Origin: an uncultured Prevotellaceae bacterium
GTDB taxonomy: Bacteria; Bacteroidota; Bacteroidia; Bacteroidales; Bacteroidaceae
DNA length: 45,634 nucleotides
Direction: 5' to 3'
NCBI GenBank assembly: GCA_946185485.1
Contig: CAMHJQ010000024.1
Coordinates: forward strand, 1 to 45,634
Below the pieces are notes generated by a model, which saw nothing but the letters and a program-made list of their open reading frames with translations, did no database searches and was not told where the DNA came from. This document shows, piece by piece, positions 8,021 through 15,608 of the stretch. The stretch's first letter is position 1, and every line of letters starts with the position of its first letter. The translations under genes were made by a program, and so were the position numbers.

Positions 8021-9400
8021 ATGAGTACACAGCATAGCCAAGCAGCCAAACAGTTTCTGAAGAACCAGACTTACGCCCACTGGCACGACGCCACCTTCTG
8101 GGCCGTGCGCTCAAAGCGCGACAACATGGCCTACGGACTGGACGAGTGGGAACAGCTGCGCGAAAAGGCGTCACAAATCAAGCGCCATACCATCACCCAT
8201 CTGGACGAGTATCTGGACCAGTTTGCCACCAATGCCGAGAAGAACGGCGTGGAGGTACACTGGGCGAAGGATGCCCAGGAGTTCAACGAGATAGTCTATG
8301 GCATCCTGAAGAACCATGATGTCAAGAAGATGGTGAAGTCGAAGTCGATGCTCACCGAGGAATGCGGCATGAACCCCTACCTGGAGGCCAAGGGCATCGA
8401 GGTCGTAGAGACCGACCTCGGCGAGCGCATCATCCAACTGAAGGGGCAGGCTCCCAGCCACATCGTCATGCCAGCCATCCACCTGAACCACGACGACGTG
8501 GGCGAGCTGTTCGAGGAGAAGGGCATCTCGAACGAGAAGGGCAACCACGACCCCACGTTCCTTACCTATAGGGCTCGCCTATCGCTGCGCAACGAGTTCC
8601 TGACCGCCGATGCCGGTATGACGGGTGCCAACTTCGGTATTGCCGAGACGGGCGACATCGTCGTCTGCACCAACGAGGGCAACGCCGACATGTCCACCTC
8701 TTGCCCCAAGCTGCACATCGCCGCCATCGGCCTGGAGAAGGTGATACCCAACTACGAGTGCCTGGCCGTCTTCCAGCGCATGCTCTGCCGTGCGGGTACT
8801 GGTCAGCCCACCACCACCTACACGAGTCATTTTAGGAAGGCTCGCCCCACAGCCCACCACATGCACATCATCCTCGTCGACAACGGCCGCTCGGAGTGGA
8901 TTGCTAACCCCGAGCATTGGGAGTCGCTGAAGTGCATCCGCTGCGGCTCGTGCATGAACACCTGCCCCGTATATCGACGCTCAGGCGGTTACAGCTACAG
9001 CTACTTCATCCCCGGCCCCATCGGCATCAACCTCGGCATGCTGCGCGACCCGCAGAAGCATAGCGGCAACGTCAGCGCCTGCACGCTGTGCAACTCGTGC
9101 CAGACGGTATGCCCCGTCAAGGTGAACCTCGGCGACCAGATATACCAGTGGCGCCAGCAGCTGGATAACTTCGGCACCGCCAACCCGCAGAAGAAGCTGA
9201 TGTGCCGCGGCATGTCCATGCTTTATGGCTCGCCCGGCCTCTACAACTTCGCCACCGGCCTTGCCCACTGGGCCAACCTCATCCCATCGCCGCTAATGAA
9301 CTGCAGCCTCAACCCCTGGGCCGAAGGTCACAAGATGATGGAATTCCCCAAGAAACCGTTCCATGAAATGATTAAGGAAATAGGGAATAGTGAAAAGTAA
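8021..9400 (+). CDS. lutB: Lactate utilisation protein B, Fe-S protein
   Basis: A 459-residue protein of the LutB/LldF family: an N-terminal LUD domain followed by two ferredoxin-like cluster motifs, CIRCGSCMNTCP from Cys305 and CTLCNSCQTVCP from Cys354. It is the central iron-sulfur subunit of the LutABC L-lactate oxidation complex. Its C-terminal tail (KEIGNSEK) is encoded by the start of an A-rich repeat (GTGAAAAGTAAAAAGTAAAAAATT) that fills the 13-bp gap to lutC. Confidence 0.93.
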   Translation: MSTQHSQAAKQFLKNQTYAHWHDATFWAVRSKRDNMAYGLDEWEQLREKASQIKRHTITHLDEYLDQFATNAEKNGVEVHWAKDAQEFNEIVYGILKNHDVKKMVKSKSMLTEECGMNPYLEAKGIEVVETDLGERIIQLKGQAPSHIVMPAIHLNHDDVGELFEEKGISNEKGNHDPTFLTYRARLSLRNEFLTADAGMTGANFGIAETGDIVVCTNEGNADMSTSCPKLHIAAIGLEKVIPNYECLAVFQRMLCRAGTGQPTTTYTSHFRKARPTAHHMHIILVDNGRSEWIANPEHWESLKCIRCGSCMNTCPVYRRSGGYSYSYFIPGPIGINLGMLRDPQKHSGNVSACTLCNSCQTVCPVKVNLGDQIYQWRQQLDNFGTANPQKKLMCRGMSMLYGSPGLYNFATGLAHWANLIPSPLMNCSLNPWAEGHKMMEFPKKPFHEMIKEIGNSEK

Positions 9401-9413
9401 AAAGTAAAAAATT

Positions 9414-10037
9414 ATGAGTAGCAAAGAAGATATATTGAAGAAATACCGGGCAAATGTGCGCGAGAAGTTCGACATGCCCGACCTCAGCGACATCCAGGCC
9501 ATCACCTACCCCGACCCGCTATTGCAGTTCATGAACATGACCAAGAGCGTGGGCGGCAATGCCATCGAGGTGGAGAAGGGCCGCGACATCAACGAGCTCA
9601 TCCGCGAGCTATACCCCGATGCCAAAGAGATAGCGTCGAACCTGCCGGAGATTACCATCGCCACGCGCAACCCCGACGAGGTAGGGCGTGCCCGCGACCT
9701 CAACGGCACCGACGTCGGCGTCGTCCGCGGCTCGTTCGGCGTGGCTGAGAATGCCTGCGTGTGGATTCCCCAGCAGATGAAGGAGAAGGCCGTTTGCTTC
9801 ATCTCCGAGAACCTCATCATCCTGCTCGACAAGAAGCAGATTGTCAACAACATGCACGAGGCGTACAAGCGCCTGTCGGAATCCAGCGGCAAAACCGCTG
9901 GAAACAATGACGGCTTCGAAAAATACGGATACGGCACTTTCATCAGCGGTCCCTCGAAGACTGCCGACATCGCTCAGGTGCTGGTCATGGGTGCCCAGGC
10001 CGCCCGCTCGGCAACCATCCTACTCCTGCCGGAATAA
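9414..10037 (+). CDS. lutC: Lactate utilisation protein C (LUD domain)
   Basis: A 207-residue protein with a LUD (DUF162) domain. The conserved family ending YGTFISGPSKTADIAQVLVMGAQ is visible in two parts around residues 171-193. It is the third component of LutABC. Around residues 157-165 (SESSGKTAGNND) the gene contains a 21-nt perfect hairpin of the CGGCAAAACCG family, which appears to be an in-frame insertion just before the conserved C-terminal block. It is the last gene of the lactate operon. Confidence 0.92.
   Translation: MSSKEDILKKYRANVREKFDMPDLSDIQAITYPDPLLQFMNMTKSVGGNAIEVEKGRDINELIRELYPDAKEIASNLPEITIATRNPDEVGRARDLNGTDVGVVRGSFGVAENACVWIPQQMKEKAVCFISENLIILLDKKQIVNNMHEAYKRLSESSGKTAGNNDGFEKYGYGTFISGPSKTADIAQVLVMGAQAARSATILLLPE
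9882..9902 (+). repeat. CGGCAAAACCG-family hairpin inside lutC
   Basis: A perfect 8-bp stem (TCCAGCGG / CCGCTGGA) encloses CAAAA. At 21 nt it preserves the reading frame and encodes about seven residues (SSGKTAG). The arms differ from other members while the core is unchanged. Confidence 0.7.
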
Positions 10038-10075
10038 ACTCACAAGGAGGATGTGTCAAAATGAAGTAACTATTT

Positions 10076-10096
10076 CCTCCCCTTAGAAAGGGGAGG
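10076..10096. terminator. GC-rich hairpin between lutC and the HAD gene
   Basis: A perfect 9-bp stem (CCTCCCCTT / AAGGGGAGG) with a 3-nt loop lies between two convergent genes, 39 bp past lutC and 63 bp past the HAD gene. It is a plausible bidirectional terminator. A related but imperfect sequence (GAGGGGAGATTAGGGGTG) follows xseB near 24361, so it may also be a dispersed repeat. Confidence 0.5.
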
Positions 10097-10158
10097 TTAG
10101 GAGGGGTTGATTGTCTCGAAAAATGCAGATATGGCCTTTGTCCCGTGCAAAATGGGCG

Positions 10159-10791
10159 TCAAATGGACAAGTAGGCCGTCAGGCTGGGAATCCAGTCCTC
10201 GTTGTTCTGCGGACAGTGTGTGTGGATGCCGAGGGCTTCGGCAGCTGCGCAGTTGCTGGGGCTGTCGTCGATGAAGAGGGTCTCATCGGCTGTGGCCTGC
10301 TGACCTTCGAGCATCATGCGGAAAATCTCTGGCGCGGGCTTCATCACCTTGCATTCGTAGCTCAGGTAGAAGCGGTCGAAATAATAGTCGATGGGGTGAT
10401 GGCCGCCATCAAACGCAGGGCTGCACGCCCACTGCATCATGAAGGGATTGGTGTTCGACAACAGGCAGACCTTGTAGCCCTGCTGTCGCAGACGGAGCAA
10501 CATATCCAGATTGCGCTGCGGCACGCTCTCCACATAGCCGTGCCAGGCATAGAAACACTCGTCCATCGTTAGCTGACGGCCGATAATCTTGCTCAGTTCC
10601 TCACGAAACACTTCAGCAGAAATCCTGCCACGCTCGAGGTCACCGAAGATGCCGTGCTGGTGGAAGACATCGAGGTGCTGGCGGGCATCGGGCAGTCCGA
10701 CAGCCTCAAACGTACGGATGGCGTTCTCGTAACTCAAGGCGATAACTACGCCGCCCAAATCAAAAGCAATATTCTTAATCACAGGATGCAT
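10159..10791 (-). CDS. HAD-superfamily phosphatase
   Basis: The 210-residue product starts MHPVIKNIAFDLGGVVIAL, HAD motif I in the YihX-like variant (FDLGGV), where Gly replaces the usual second Asp. Motif II (CLLSNTNP) and motif IV (LFIDDSPSN) are clear. Such enzymes dephosphorylate sugar phosphates or nucleotides. It is the last gene of the long minus-strand run, 4 bp after fdtB, so a role in sugar-phosphate metabolism is possible but not shown. Confidence 0.85.
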   Translation of the reverse strand: MHPVIKNIAFDLGGVVIALSYENAIRTFEAVGLPDARQHLDVFHQHGIFGDLERGRISAEVFREELSKIIGRQLTMDECFYAWHGYVESVPQRNLDMLLRLRQQGYKVCLLSNTNPFMMQWACSPAFDGGHHPIDYYFDRFYLSYECKVMKPAPEIFRMMLEGQQATADETLFIDDSPSNCAAAEALGIHTHCPQNNEDWIPSLTAYLSI

Positions 10792-10795
10792 GTGT

Positions 10796-12052
10796 CTATT
10801 TAAAGTTGTTGAGTAGTTCGATGATTCGCGTCACTTCGTCATCTGTCAGCGCCTGATGGCAGGGGATGGAGAGCTCCTGGGCGTGAATCTGCTCGGTAAT
10901 GGGCAGCGAAAGCGATGACACCGATAACGATGACTGCGAAAGCGATGACACCGATGACGATGACACCGATGACAGTAGGGCATTTATTTTATAGCACTGC
11001 TGCTGGTGGGGCGGAATGGGATAGTGAATCTCCGTCCCCACGCCGTTCTCCAAGAGATAGTGTTGCAGTTCGTCGCGACGGGGACTGAAAACGGGGAAGA
11101 TGTGATACACCGAATCTATCACGGGGACAGTCCCCCTGTAATTCGCTTCGCTGCTCACAGTTGGGACAGTCCCCCTGATACAAGCCTCAACCGCACACGG
11201 TGCCTGACCCTGTATGAGGTCAGAGAGCCGTAATTTCACGAGGTCGTTGCTTACGTTTCGTTCATAGCGATTGGCAATGTCCTTGCGACGCTGGTTGGCA
11301 GCGTCCAGATGGGGCAGCTTTGCCAGGAGGATGGCAGCCTGCAGTTCGTCCATGCGCGAGTTGCGGCCCTGGTAGTCGAAGACGTATTTTTTCGAGGAGC
11401 CGTAGTTGCCCAAGGCGCGCACAATGGTAGCCAGTTCGTCGTCGTCGGTGGTCACGGCCCCTGCATCGCCGAAGGCACCGAGGTTCTTCGTAGGGTAGAA
11501 GGAGTGACCGGCAGCATGTCCGAGGGAGCCGGTCTTTCTCTGCGGTTTTGCCGCAGAGCACACTGCACCGTGAGCCTGGGCATTGTCTTCGATGAGTTTG
11601 AGGCCATGCTTGCGGCAAATCTCCCCTATCCTGTCCGTATAGGCACAGCGACCATAGAGGTGGACTATCATGACGGCCCGGGTGCGGGGTGTGATGGCCT
11701 GCTCGATGAGGGTGTCGTCAATCTGTAGGGTGGCTGGCGAGGGTTCTACAAGTACAGGCTTGAGTCGGTTCTCGGTGACGGCCAGGATGCTGGCGATATA
11801 CGTGTTGGCAGGCACGATGACCTCGTCGCCTTCGTGCATCACCCCCATCTCCATATAGGCCCGGAAGATGAGCGTCAGTGCATCCAGTCCGTTGCCACAG
11901 CCGATGCAATGCTTCGTCCCGATATACTCCGCGTAGGCCTGCTCGAAGCGGCGTGTCCACTCGCCCTTCAAGTACCATCCGCTCCTGAGCACCTCGTCGG
12001 CAGCATGCTCATAGGGCGCGTTGATAGTCTTCAAATCCAAATACTTGATCAT
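10796..12052 (-). CDS. fdtB: Sugar-nucleotide 3-aminotransferase (FdtB-like, DegT/DnrJ/EryC1 family)
   Basis: A PLP-dependent aminotransferase of 418 residues from MIKYLDLKTINAPYEH, the usual FdtB start; upstream in-frame ATGs at 12067 and 12088 would extend it into repeat sequence. The PLP-lysine block HSFYPTKNLGAFGDAGAV is intact, as is the family C-terminal block GTEIHYPIPPHQQQ. It would convert a dTDP-3-keto-6-deoxyhexose to the 3-amino sugar after RfbB and FdtA. Compared with family members as I remember them it carries three extra segments: SAAKPQ (a hairpin repeat), a stretch with RGTVP twice (palindromic repeats) and a Ser/Leu-rich 10-residue tandem duplication. The reading frame stays open through all of them. 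Confidence 0.87.
   Translation of the reverse strand: MIKYLDLKTINAPYEHAADEVLRSGWYLKGEWTRRFEQAYAEYIGTKHCIGCGNGLDALTLIFRAYMEMGVMHEGDEVIVPANTYIASILAVTENRLKPVLVEPSPATLQIDDTLIEQAITPRTRAVMIVHLYGRCAYTDRIGEICRKHGLKLIEDNAQAHGAVCSAAKPQRKTGSLGHAAGHSFYPTKNLGAFGDAGAVTTDDDELATIVRALGNYGSSKKYVFDYQGRNSRMDELQAAILLAKLPHLDAANQRRKDIANRYERNVSNDLVKLRLSDLIQGQAPCAVEACIRGTVPTVSSEANYRGTVPVIDSVYHIFPVFSPRRDELQHYLLENGVGTEIHYPIPPHQQQCYKINALLSSVSSSSVSSLSQSSLSVSSLSLPITEQIHAQELSIPCHQALTDDEVTRIIELLNNFK
10906..10975 (-). repeat. 30-bp tandem duplication inside fdtB
   Basis: Two adjacent 30-bp units (10906-10935 and 10936-10965) differ at only two positions and are followed by a partial third. Each encodes about ten residues rich in Ser, Leu and Val, giving the segment VSSSSVSSLSQSSLSVSSLS before the conserved block LPITEQIHAQELSIP. 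The unit length keeps the frame. Confidence 0.75.
11123..11173 (-). repeat. Paired GGGACTGTCCC palindromes inside fdtB
   Basis: GGGGACAGTCCCC (11123-11135) and GGGACAGTCCC (11163-11173) are near-perfect palindromes 40 bp apart. On the coding strand they read RGTVP twice, within a segment of about 30 residues not expected at this position in the family. Confidence 0.65.
11538..11558 (-). repeat. CGGCAAAACCG-family hairpin inside fdtB
   Basis: A perfect 8-bp stem (CTCTGCGG / CCGCAGAG) encloses TTTTG, so the minus strand carries CGGCAAAACCG. It is 21 nt long, in frame, and encodes SAAKPQR just before the conserved KTGSLG of the aminotransferase. Confidence 0.7.
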
Positions 12053-12072
12053 CTCGCCTTGAAACATATCAT

Positions 12073-12104
12073 AAACATCAAACATCAAACATCAAACATC
12101 AAAC
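12073..12104 (-). repeat. AAACATC heptamer repeat upstream of fdtB
   Basis: Four perfect copies and a partial fifth of AAACATC fill the spacer between the acyltransferase gene and fdtB. The last units overlap the stop codon of the upstream gene (12099-12101). Changes in copy number would alter the distance to the fdtB start. Confidence 0.8.
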
Positions 12105-13043
12105 CTCCCATTCGTATCGGTCGAAACACATGCCGCGGCCTCCGAAGCCCTCCTTCTGGAACACAAGCGACTCGTTGATGGCATTAGAATCAGCCATTGC
12201 CGACGTGCCAAACTCAAAGTACGGCAGATGGGCGTAGTCATGACAGATAACGCGGTCGTAGATGATGTCGATAGCGCCCAGCTGTTTGCCTTCAGGCGTG
12301 GCAGAGCTGTACTGCGCCCGAGCCACCTGGCTGCTGACGTAGAGCACCATACCCGCCAGGATGTCGTCGCCCTTCTTGGCTACGTAGAGCACAATGTTGT
12401 CGGGGAATCGTGATGCCAGCAGTTCTATTTCCTGCAACGTATGGACGGGCTTGGAGTCGTACTTTGCAGCGAGGTTATCGCAGAGCACACGCCAGAATCC
12501 CGCCATGTCGTGGCTGCGCTCGACGATGATGCCAGCCACCTGTGCCCGTTTCAAGGCTCGGCGGCGCACGCGTTCCCACCGCAGGGTGTTGCGCTGGATA
12601 ATCACCGTCCCTAAGTCGCGCTCCTGCAGCCGGGCATTGCAGGTTCGGGCAATGGCATAGAGGTCTTCCTCGGCAGGCAACTGTTGGTAAATCCACGGAA
12701 TACACTTGTAGAGCACACGACGGAAGCCTTGTGCCCGCAGGTAGTCGTTGAGTTCGCTGAACAGCTGGACGGTTGCCGCTGCCGTCGTTCGCTCGTCCAT
12801 CACCAGTCCTCCGTAGGTCAGACCGGCATGCGACTGCAGGGTGTCGCCCTTGCGGTTGGCAGGCAGCAGGGCATAGAGTCGCCCCTCGCGGTAGAACATC
12901 AGCGAATAGTCCTCGAAGCGGTCGCTGTGGTAGTCCATGTAGCGGCGGTCAAAGAGAAAGGTGCCGTTCTTGGAGCGGGCCACAAAGCCGTTCCACTCGT
13001 CAGCCAAGGCAGGGGCGTAGCGAATAATTGAGAAAGTCGTCAT
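12099..13043 (-). CDS. FemAB/BioF2-like GNAT acyltransferase
   Basis: A 314-residue protein starting MTTFSIIRYAPALADEWNGF. The N-terminal phrase SKNGTFLFDRRYMDYH and the later segment with YVAKKGDDILAGMVLYVS match the FemAB-like or BioF2-like (PF13480) acyltransferase group in the GNAT fold. It starts inside the last 44 bp of fdtA and precedes fdtB, so it may add an acyl group to the 3-amino sugar made by RfbB, FdtA and FdtB. That role is inferred from context only. Members elsewhere join amino acids or acyl groups to amino sugars or lipids. Confidence 0.78.
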   Translation of the reverse strand: MTTFSIIRYAPALADEWNGFVARSKNGTFLFDRRYMDYHSDRFEDYSLMFYREGRLYALLPANRKGDTLQSHAGLTYGGLVMDERTTAAATVQLFSELNDYLRAQGFRRVLYKCIPWIYQQLPAEEDLYAIARTCNARLQERDLGTVIIQRNTLRWERVRRRALKRAQVAGIIVERSHDMAGFWRVLCDNLAAKYDSKPVHTLQEIELLASRFPDNIVLYVAKKGDDILAGMVLYVSSQVARAQYSSATPEGKQLGAIDIIYDRVICHDYAHLPYFEFGTSAMADSNAINESLVFQKEGFGGRGMCFDRYEWEV

Positions 13044-13419
13044 AATCGTAGATATACTCCTGTTCGTCAAACAGCTCCGATGCCAGCACCAGACAGACGG
13101 CACCCGAAGAGAAATCCTCTAACGTGCGCCAGACACCCGTGCCGACATAAAGGCCCTGATAGGGATGGTTCAGGTGAAAGGTCTGCCGCTCATGACCGTC
13201 GAACACCTCGACGTCGAACGAACCACTGACGGCGATAATCATCTCCTCGCACGTGCGATGGGCATGACCGCCACGCCGCTCGCCCGACGGAATGTCGTAC
13301 GTCCAGTAGACACGGGCTATCGGAAACGGAATGTTCTTCATCTGCTCCGCCACCGTTAGGTTGCCTCGCGGGTCGACAATCTTCGGCAGGTCTAACAATC
13401 TTGCTTTATCGTATTTCAT
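13000..13419 (-). CDS. fdtA: Cupin sugar 3,4-ketoisomerase (FdtA/QdtA family)
   Basis: A 139-residue single-domain cupin with the family phrases VDPRGNLTVAEQ near the N-terminus, GGHAHRTCEEMIIAVSGSFDV in the middle and LASELFDEQEYIYDYDDFL near the end. The family isomerises dTDP-4-keto-6-deoxyglucose to a 3-keto sugar, the step before transamination by FdtB. The product configuration (Fuc3N or Qui3N) cannot be told from sequence alone. Its 3' end overlaps the next gene by 44 bp, suggesting translational coupling. Confidence 0.87.
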   Translation of the reverse strand: MKYDKARLLDLPKIVDPRGNLTVAEQMKNIPFPIARVYWTYDIPSGERRGGHAHRTCEEMIIAVSGSFDVEVFDGHERQTFHLNHPYQGLYVGTGVWRTLEDFSSGAVCLVLASELFDEQEYIYDYDDFLNYSLRPCLG

Positions 13420-13423
13420 TATA

Positions 13424-14362
13424 CTATAAACGTAAGAGTCGTGAAAAAATTGTATGAATGCCCCAACTAACTGTCAGTGCCACCAGGAGGCACGCCGCCA
13501 GCATGGCTACGGCAGGCATGTCGGGCAGGTGATGCTGTACGATGGAGATGACCATCTGGTGGGTCAGGAACAACGGCATGGTCAGCGAACCTAACCACAG
13601 CATCGCCTTCGACTCTAACAGCCTCGACAGCCCGCCAGACTGCTGGGCGAAGACCGCGATAAGCGGCAACAGCACCAACCAGTAGAGCGGAGCATTGCGC
13701 ACCTTGGCATCCATGACGGGATAGAGTGCCAGCGCTGCCAACAACAGCACCAGCACCAGCCATTCCATCCCTTGCGGCGACTGCCACCGGTTGTAACAGC
13801 GTGCCAACAGCATGCCCCAGTAGAAGTCGAAGAAGCGCACCAGCGGATGCACGTAAAGGATGGCATTCACCCGGTTGTAGGGCGTCAGCAGGTAGACGGC
13901 GATGCAGGCCACGATGACTGTTGCTGTCAGCGCCGGCGACAGCCAGCGGTAAGCCCAGGGGAATAGCACATAGCAGAACAGCAGGCTCGACAGGAACCAC
14001 GCGACACTGTTGCACGAGAAGTACCAGTCGGCATCGGGCACCCAACTCTGCAGGAGCAGGACGTTCAGCAGCACCTTGCCGTCGATGGCAGCATGACTGA
14101 GCAGCAAGAAGACGGCCAGGCAGAGCAGATGGAGGGGATAGCACTTACGGATGCGCCGCCAGAGGAAGGCGGCATAGCGGAACGAGCCGTCGCGCAACTG
14201 GCTGCCATAGCCCAAAGAACAGCCGAAGCCGCTGAGGATAAAAAAGAACGCCACACCACAGTCACCGCCTGCGTCCAGAGCCTGAATATCCTTGTAGGCA
14301 AAATGCGACAGGAATATCAGCATCACAAAGACAAAGCGCAGAGACTGTAGCGTGGCTATCAT
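13424..14362 (-). CDS. Acyltransferase-3 family membrane protein
   Basis: A 312-residue integral membrane protein with about ten hydrophobic segments. It begins with the acyltransferase-3 signature: a first helix followed by LIFLSHFAYKD (catalytic-type His) and then FFILSGFGCSLGYG. Such proteins O-acetylate or O-acylate surface polysaccharides, lipid A or peptidoglycan. It lies between purT and fdtA in the long operon, fitting an envelope-sugar decorating role. The substrate is unknown. Confidence 0.85.
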   Translation of the reverse strand: MIATLQSLRFVFVMLIFLSHFAYKDIQALDAGGDCGVAFFFILSGFGCSLGYGSQLRDGSFRYAAFLWRRIRKCYPLHLLCLAVFLLLSHAAIDGKVLLNVLLLQSWVPDADWYFSCNSVAWFLSSLLFCYVLFPWAYRWLSPALTATVIVACIAVYLLTPYNRVNAILYVHPLVRFFDFYWGMLLARCYNRWQSPQGMEWLVLVLLLAALALYPVMDAKVRNAPLYWLVLLPLIAVFAQQSGGLSRLLESKAMLWLGSLTMPLFLTHQMVISIVQHHLPDMPAVAMLAACLLVALTVSWGIHTIFSRLLRL

Positions 14363-14377
14363 GTCAACGATCTCTAT

Positions 14378-14398
14378 TCAGACGGGAAAAGCGTCTGA
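14378..14398. repeat. Small hairpin between purT and the acyltransferase gene
   Basis: Seven-base arms TCAGACG and CGTCTGA enclose GGAAAAG. The total length is 21 nt and the centre (CGGGAAAAGCG) recalls the CGGCAAAACCG family, so it may be a divergent member. It occupies the only sizeable gap (40 bp) in the upper part of the operon. Confidence 0.4.
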
Positions 14399-14402
14399 CA
14401 TA

Positions 14403-15608
14403 CTAATGTTCGAACTTCGTATAGGGGTCGGTGCCGAGCACGGTCTTGGCCAGTCGCTTGGCTTTTTCACGCAGGGCATTGACATCGTCGCCGACATCGC
14501 CGTAGCAGAGCACGACACCCATGCGGCGACCCTTGTGCGCCTCGGGTTTGCCGAAGATGCGGATGCGCGTGCGGTCTTCCTTCAGTGCATCCACGAAGTT
14601 ATAGGGCAACAAGGAACGGTCAACGGGGGTCTTGGCCTCCGTGGGCGACAGGATGACTGCCGAGGCACCGGCATGCTCCAGATGGATGCCGGCAATGGGC
14701 AGACCCAGTACGGCACGCAGATGCAGCTCGAACTCAGAGAGATTCGTGGTGTGACCCAGTGTCACCATGCCCGTATCGTGCGGACGGGGTGAGAGCTCAG
14801 AGAAGATAACCTCGCCCTGCTTGGTCAGGAAGAACTCAACGCCCCAGATGCCGGCACCCGTCAGGGCCTTCGTCACCTTGTCGGCCATCGTCTGAGCCTG
14901 CTTCAGCGCCTCGTCGCTGATTTTATACGGCTGCCATGATTCGCGGTAGTCGCCTGCCTTCTGAACGTGTCCGATAGGCGGGCAGAACAGCGTGGGCCAG
15001 CCGTGCTGCTGGGTGACGGTGAGCAGCGTGAACTCGGAGTCGAAGTCGATGAACTCTTCGATAATCACCTCCTTCACATCACCACGCGAGCCTTCCATGG
15101 CCTCACGGAAAGCCTGCTCCAGTTCGCCGTCGTTGTGAACATAGCTCTGACCGTGACCACTTGACGACATCAGGGGCTTCACCACGCAAGGGAAGCCAAT
15201 CTCGTCGGCAGCTGCCTTGAACTCGTCGAAGGTCTTGGCGTAAAAGTACTTCGCCGTGCGCAGACCCAACTCCTTGGCTGCCAGGTCGCGGATGGCGCGG
15301 CGGTTCATGGTGTAGTTGACGGCACGGGCCGAAGGCACCACCTGGATGCCCTGCTCTTCAAACTTGAACAGGCGCTCGGTACGGATGGCCTCAATCTCGG
15401 GCACGATGATGTCGGGCTGATGCTTCTTCACCACAGCCTCCAGGGCATCGCCATCCAACATGGAGAACACCTCGCGCTCGTCGGCTACCTGCATGGCAGG
15501 CGCATTGTCGTAACGGTCGCAGGCAATGACATACTGGCCGGCACGCATGGCGGCAATCACAAACTCCTTGCCCAGTTCGCCTGAGCCTAATAACAGAATC
15601 TTTTTCAT
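14403..15608 (-). CDS. purT: Formate-dependent phosphoribosylglycinamide formyltransferase
   Basis: A 401-residue ATP-grasp enzyme starting [20 protein letters not shown]. Characteristic blocks are [28 protein letters not shown] (ATP-grasp lysine and glycine loop), [28 protein letters not shown] and the C-terminal [19 protein letters not shown]. It makes formyl-GAR from formate, ATP and GAR in purine synthesis. ATG at 15608 is chosen over a TTG two codons upstream. It overlaps the preceding gene by 4 bp. A housekeeping gene in an envelope operon is unusual but is probably only positional. Confidence 0.95.
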   Translation of the reverse strand: MKKILLLGSGELGKEFVIAAMRAGQYVIACDRYDNAPAMQVADEREVFSMLDGDALEAVVKKHQPDIIVPEIEAIRTERLFKFEEQGIQVVPSARAVNYTMNRRAIRDLAAKELGLRTAKYFYAKTFDEFKAAADEIGFPCVVKPLMSSSGHGQSYVHNDGELEQAFREAMEGSRGDVKEVIIEEFIDFDSEFTLLTVTQQHGWPTLFCPPIGHVQKAGDYRESWQPYKISDEALKQAQTMADKVTKALTGAGIWGVEFFLTKQGEVIFSELSPRPHDTGMVTLGHTTNLSEFELHLRAVLGLPIAGIHLEHAGASAVILSPTEAKTPVDRSLLPYNFVDALKEDRTRIRIFGKPEAHKGRRMGVVLCYGDVGDDVNALREKAKRLAKTVLGTDPYTKFEH

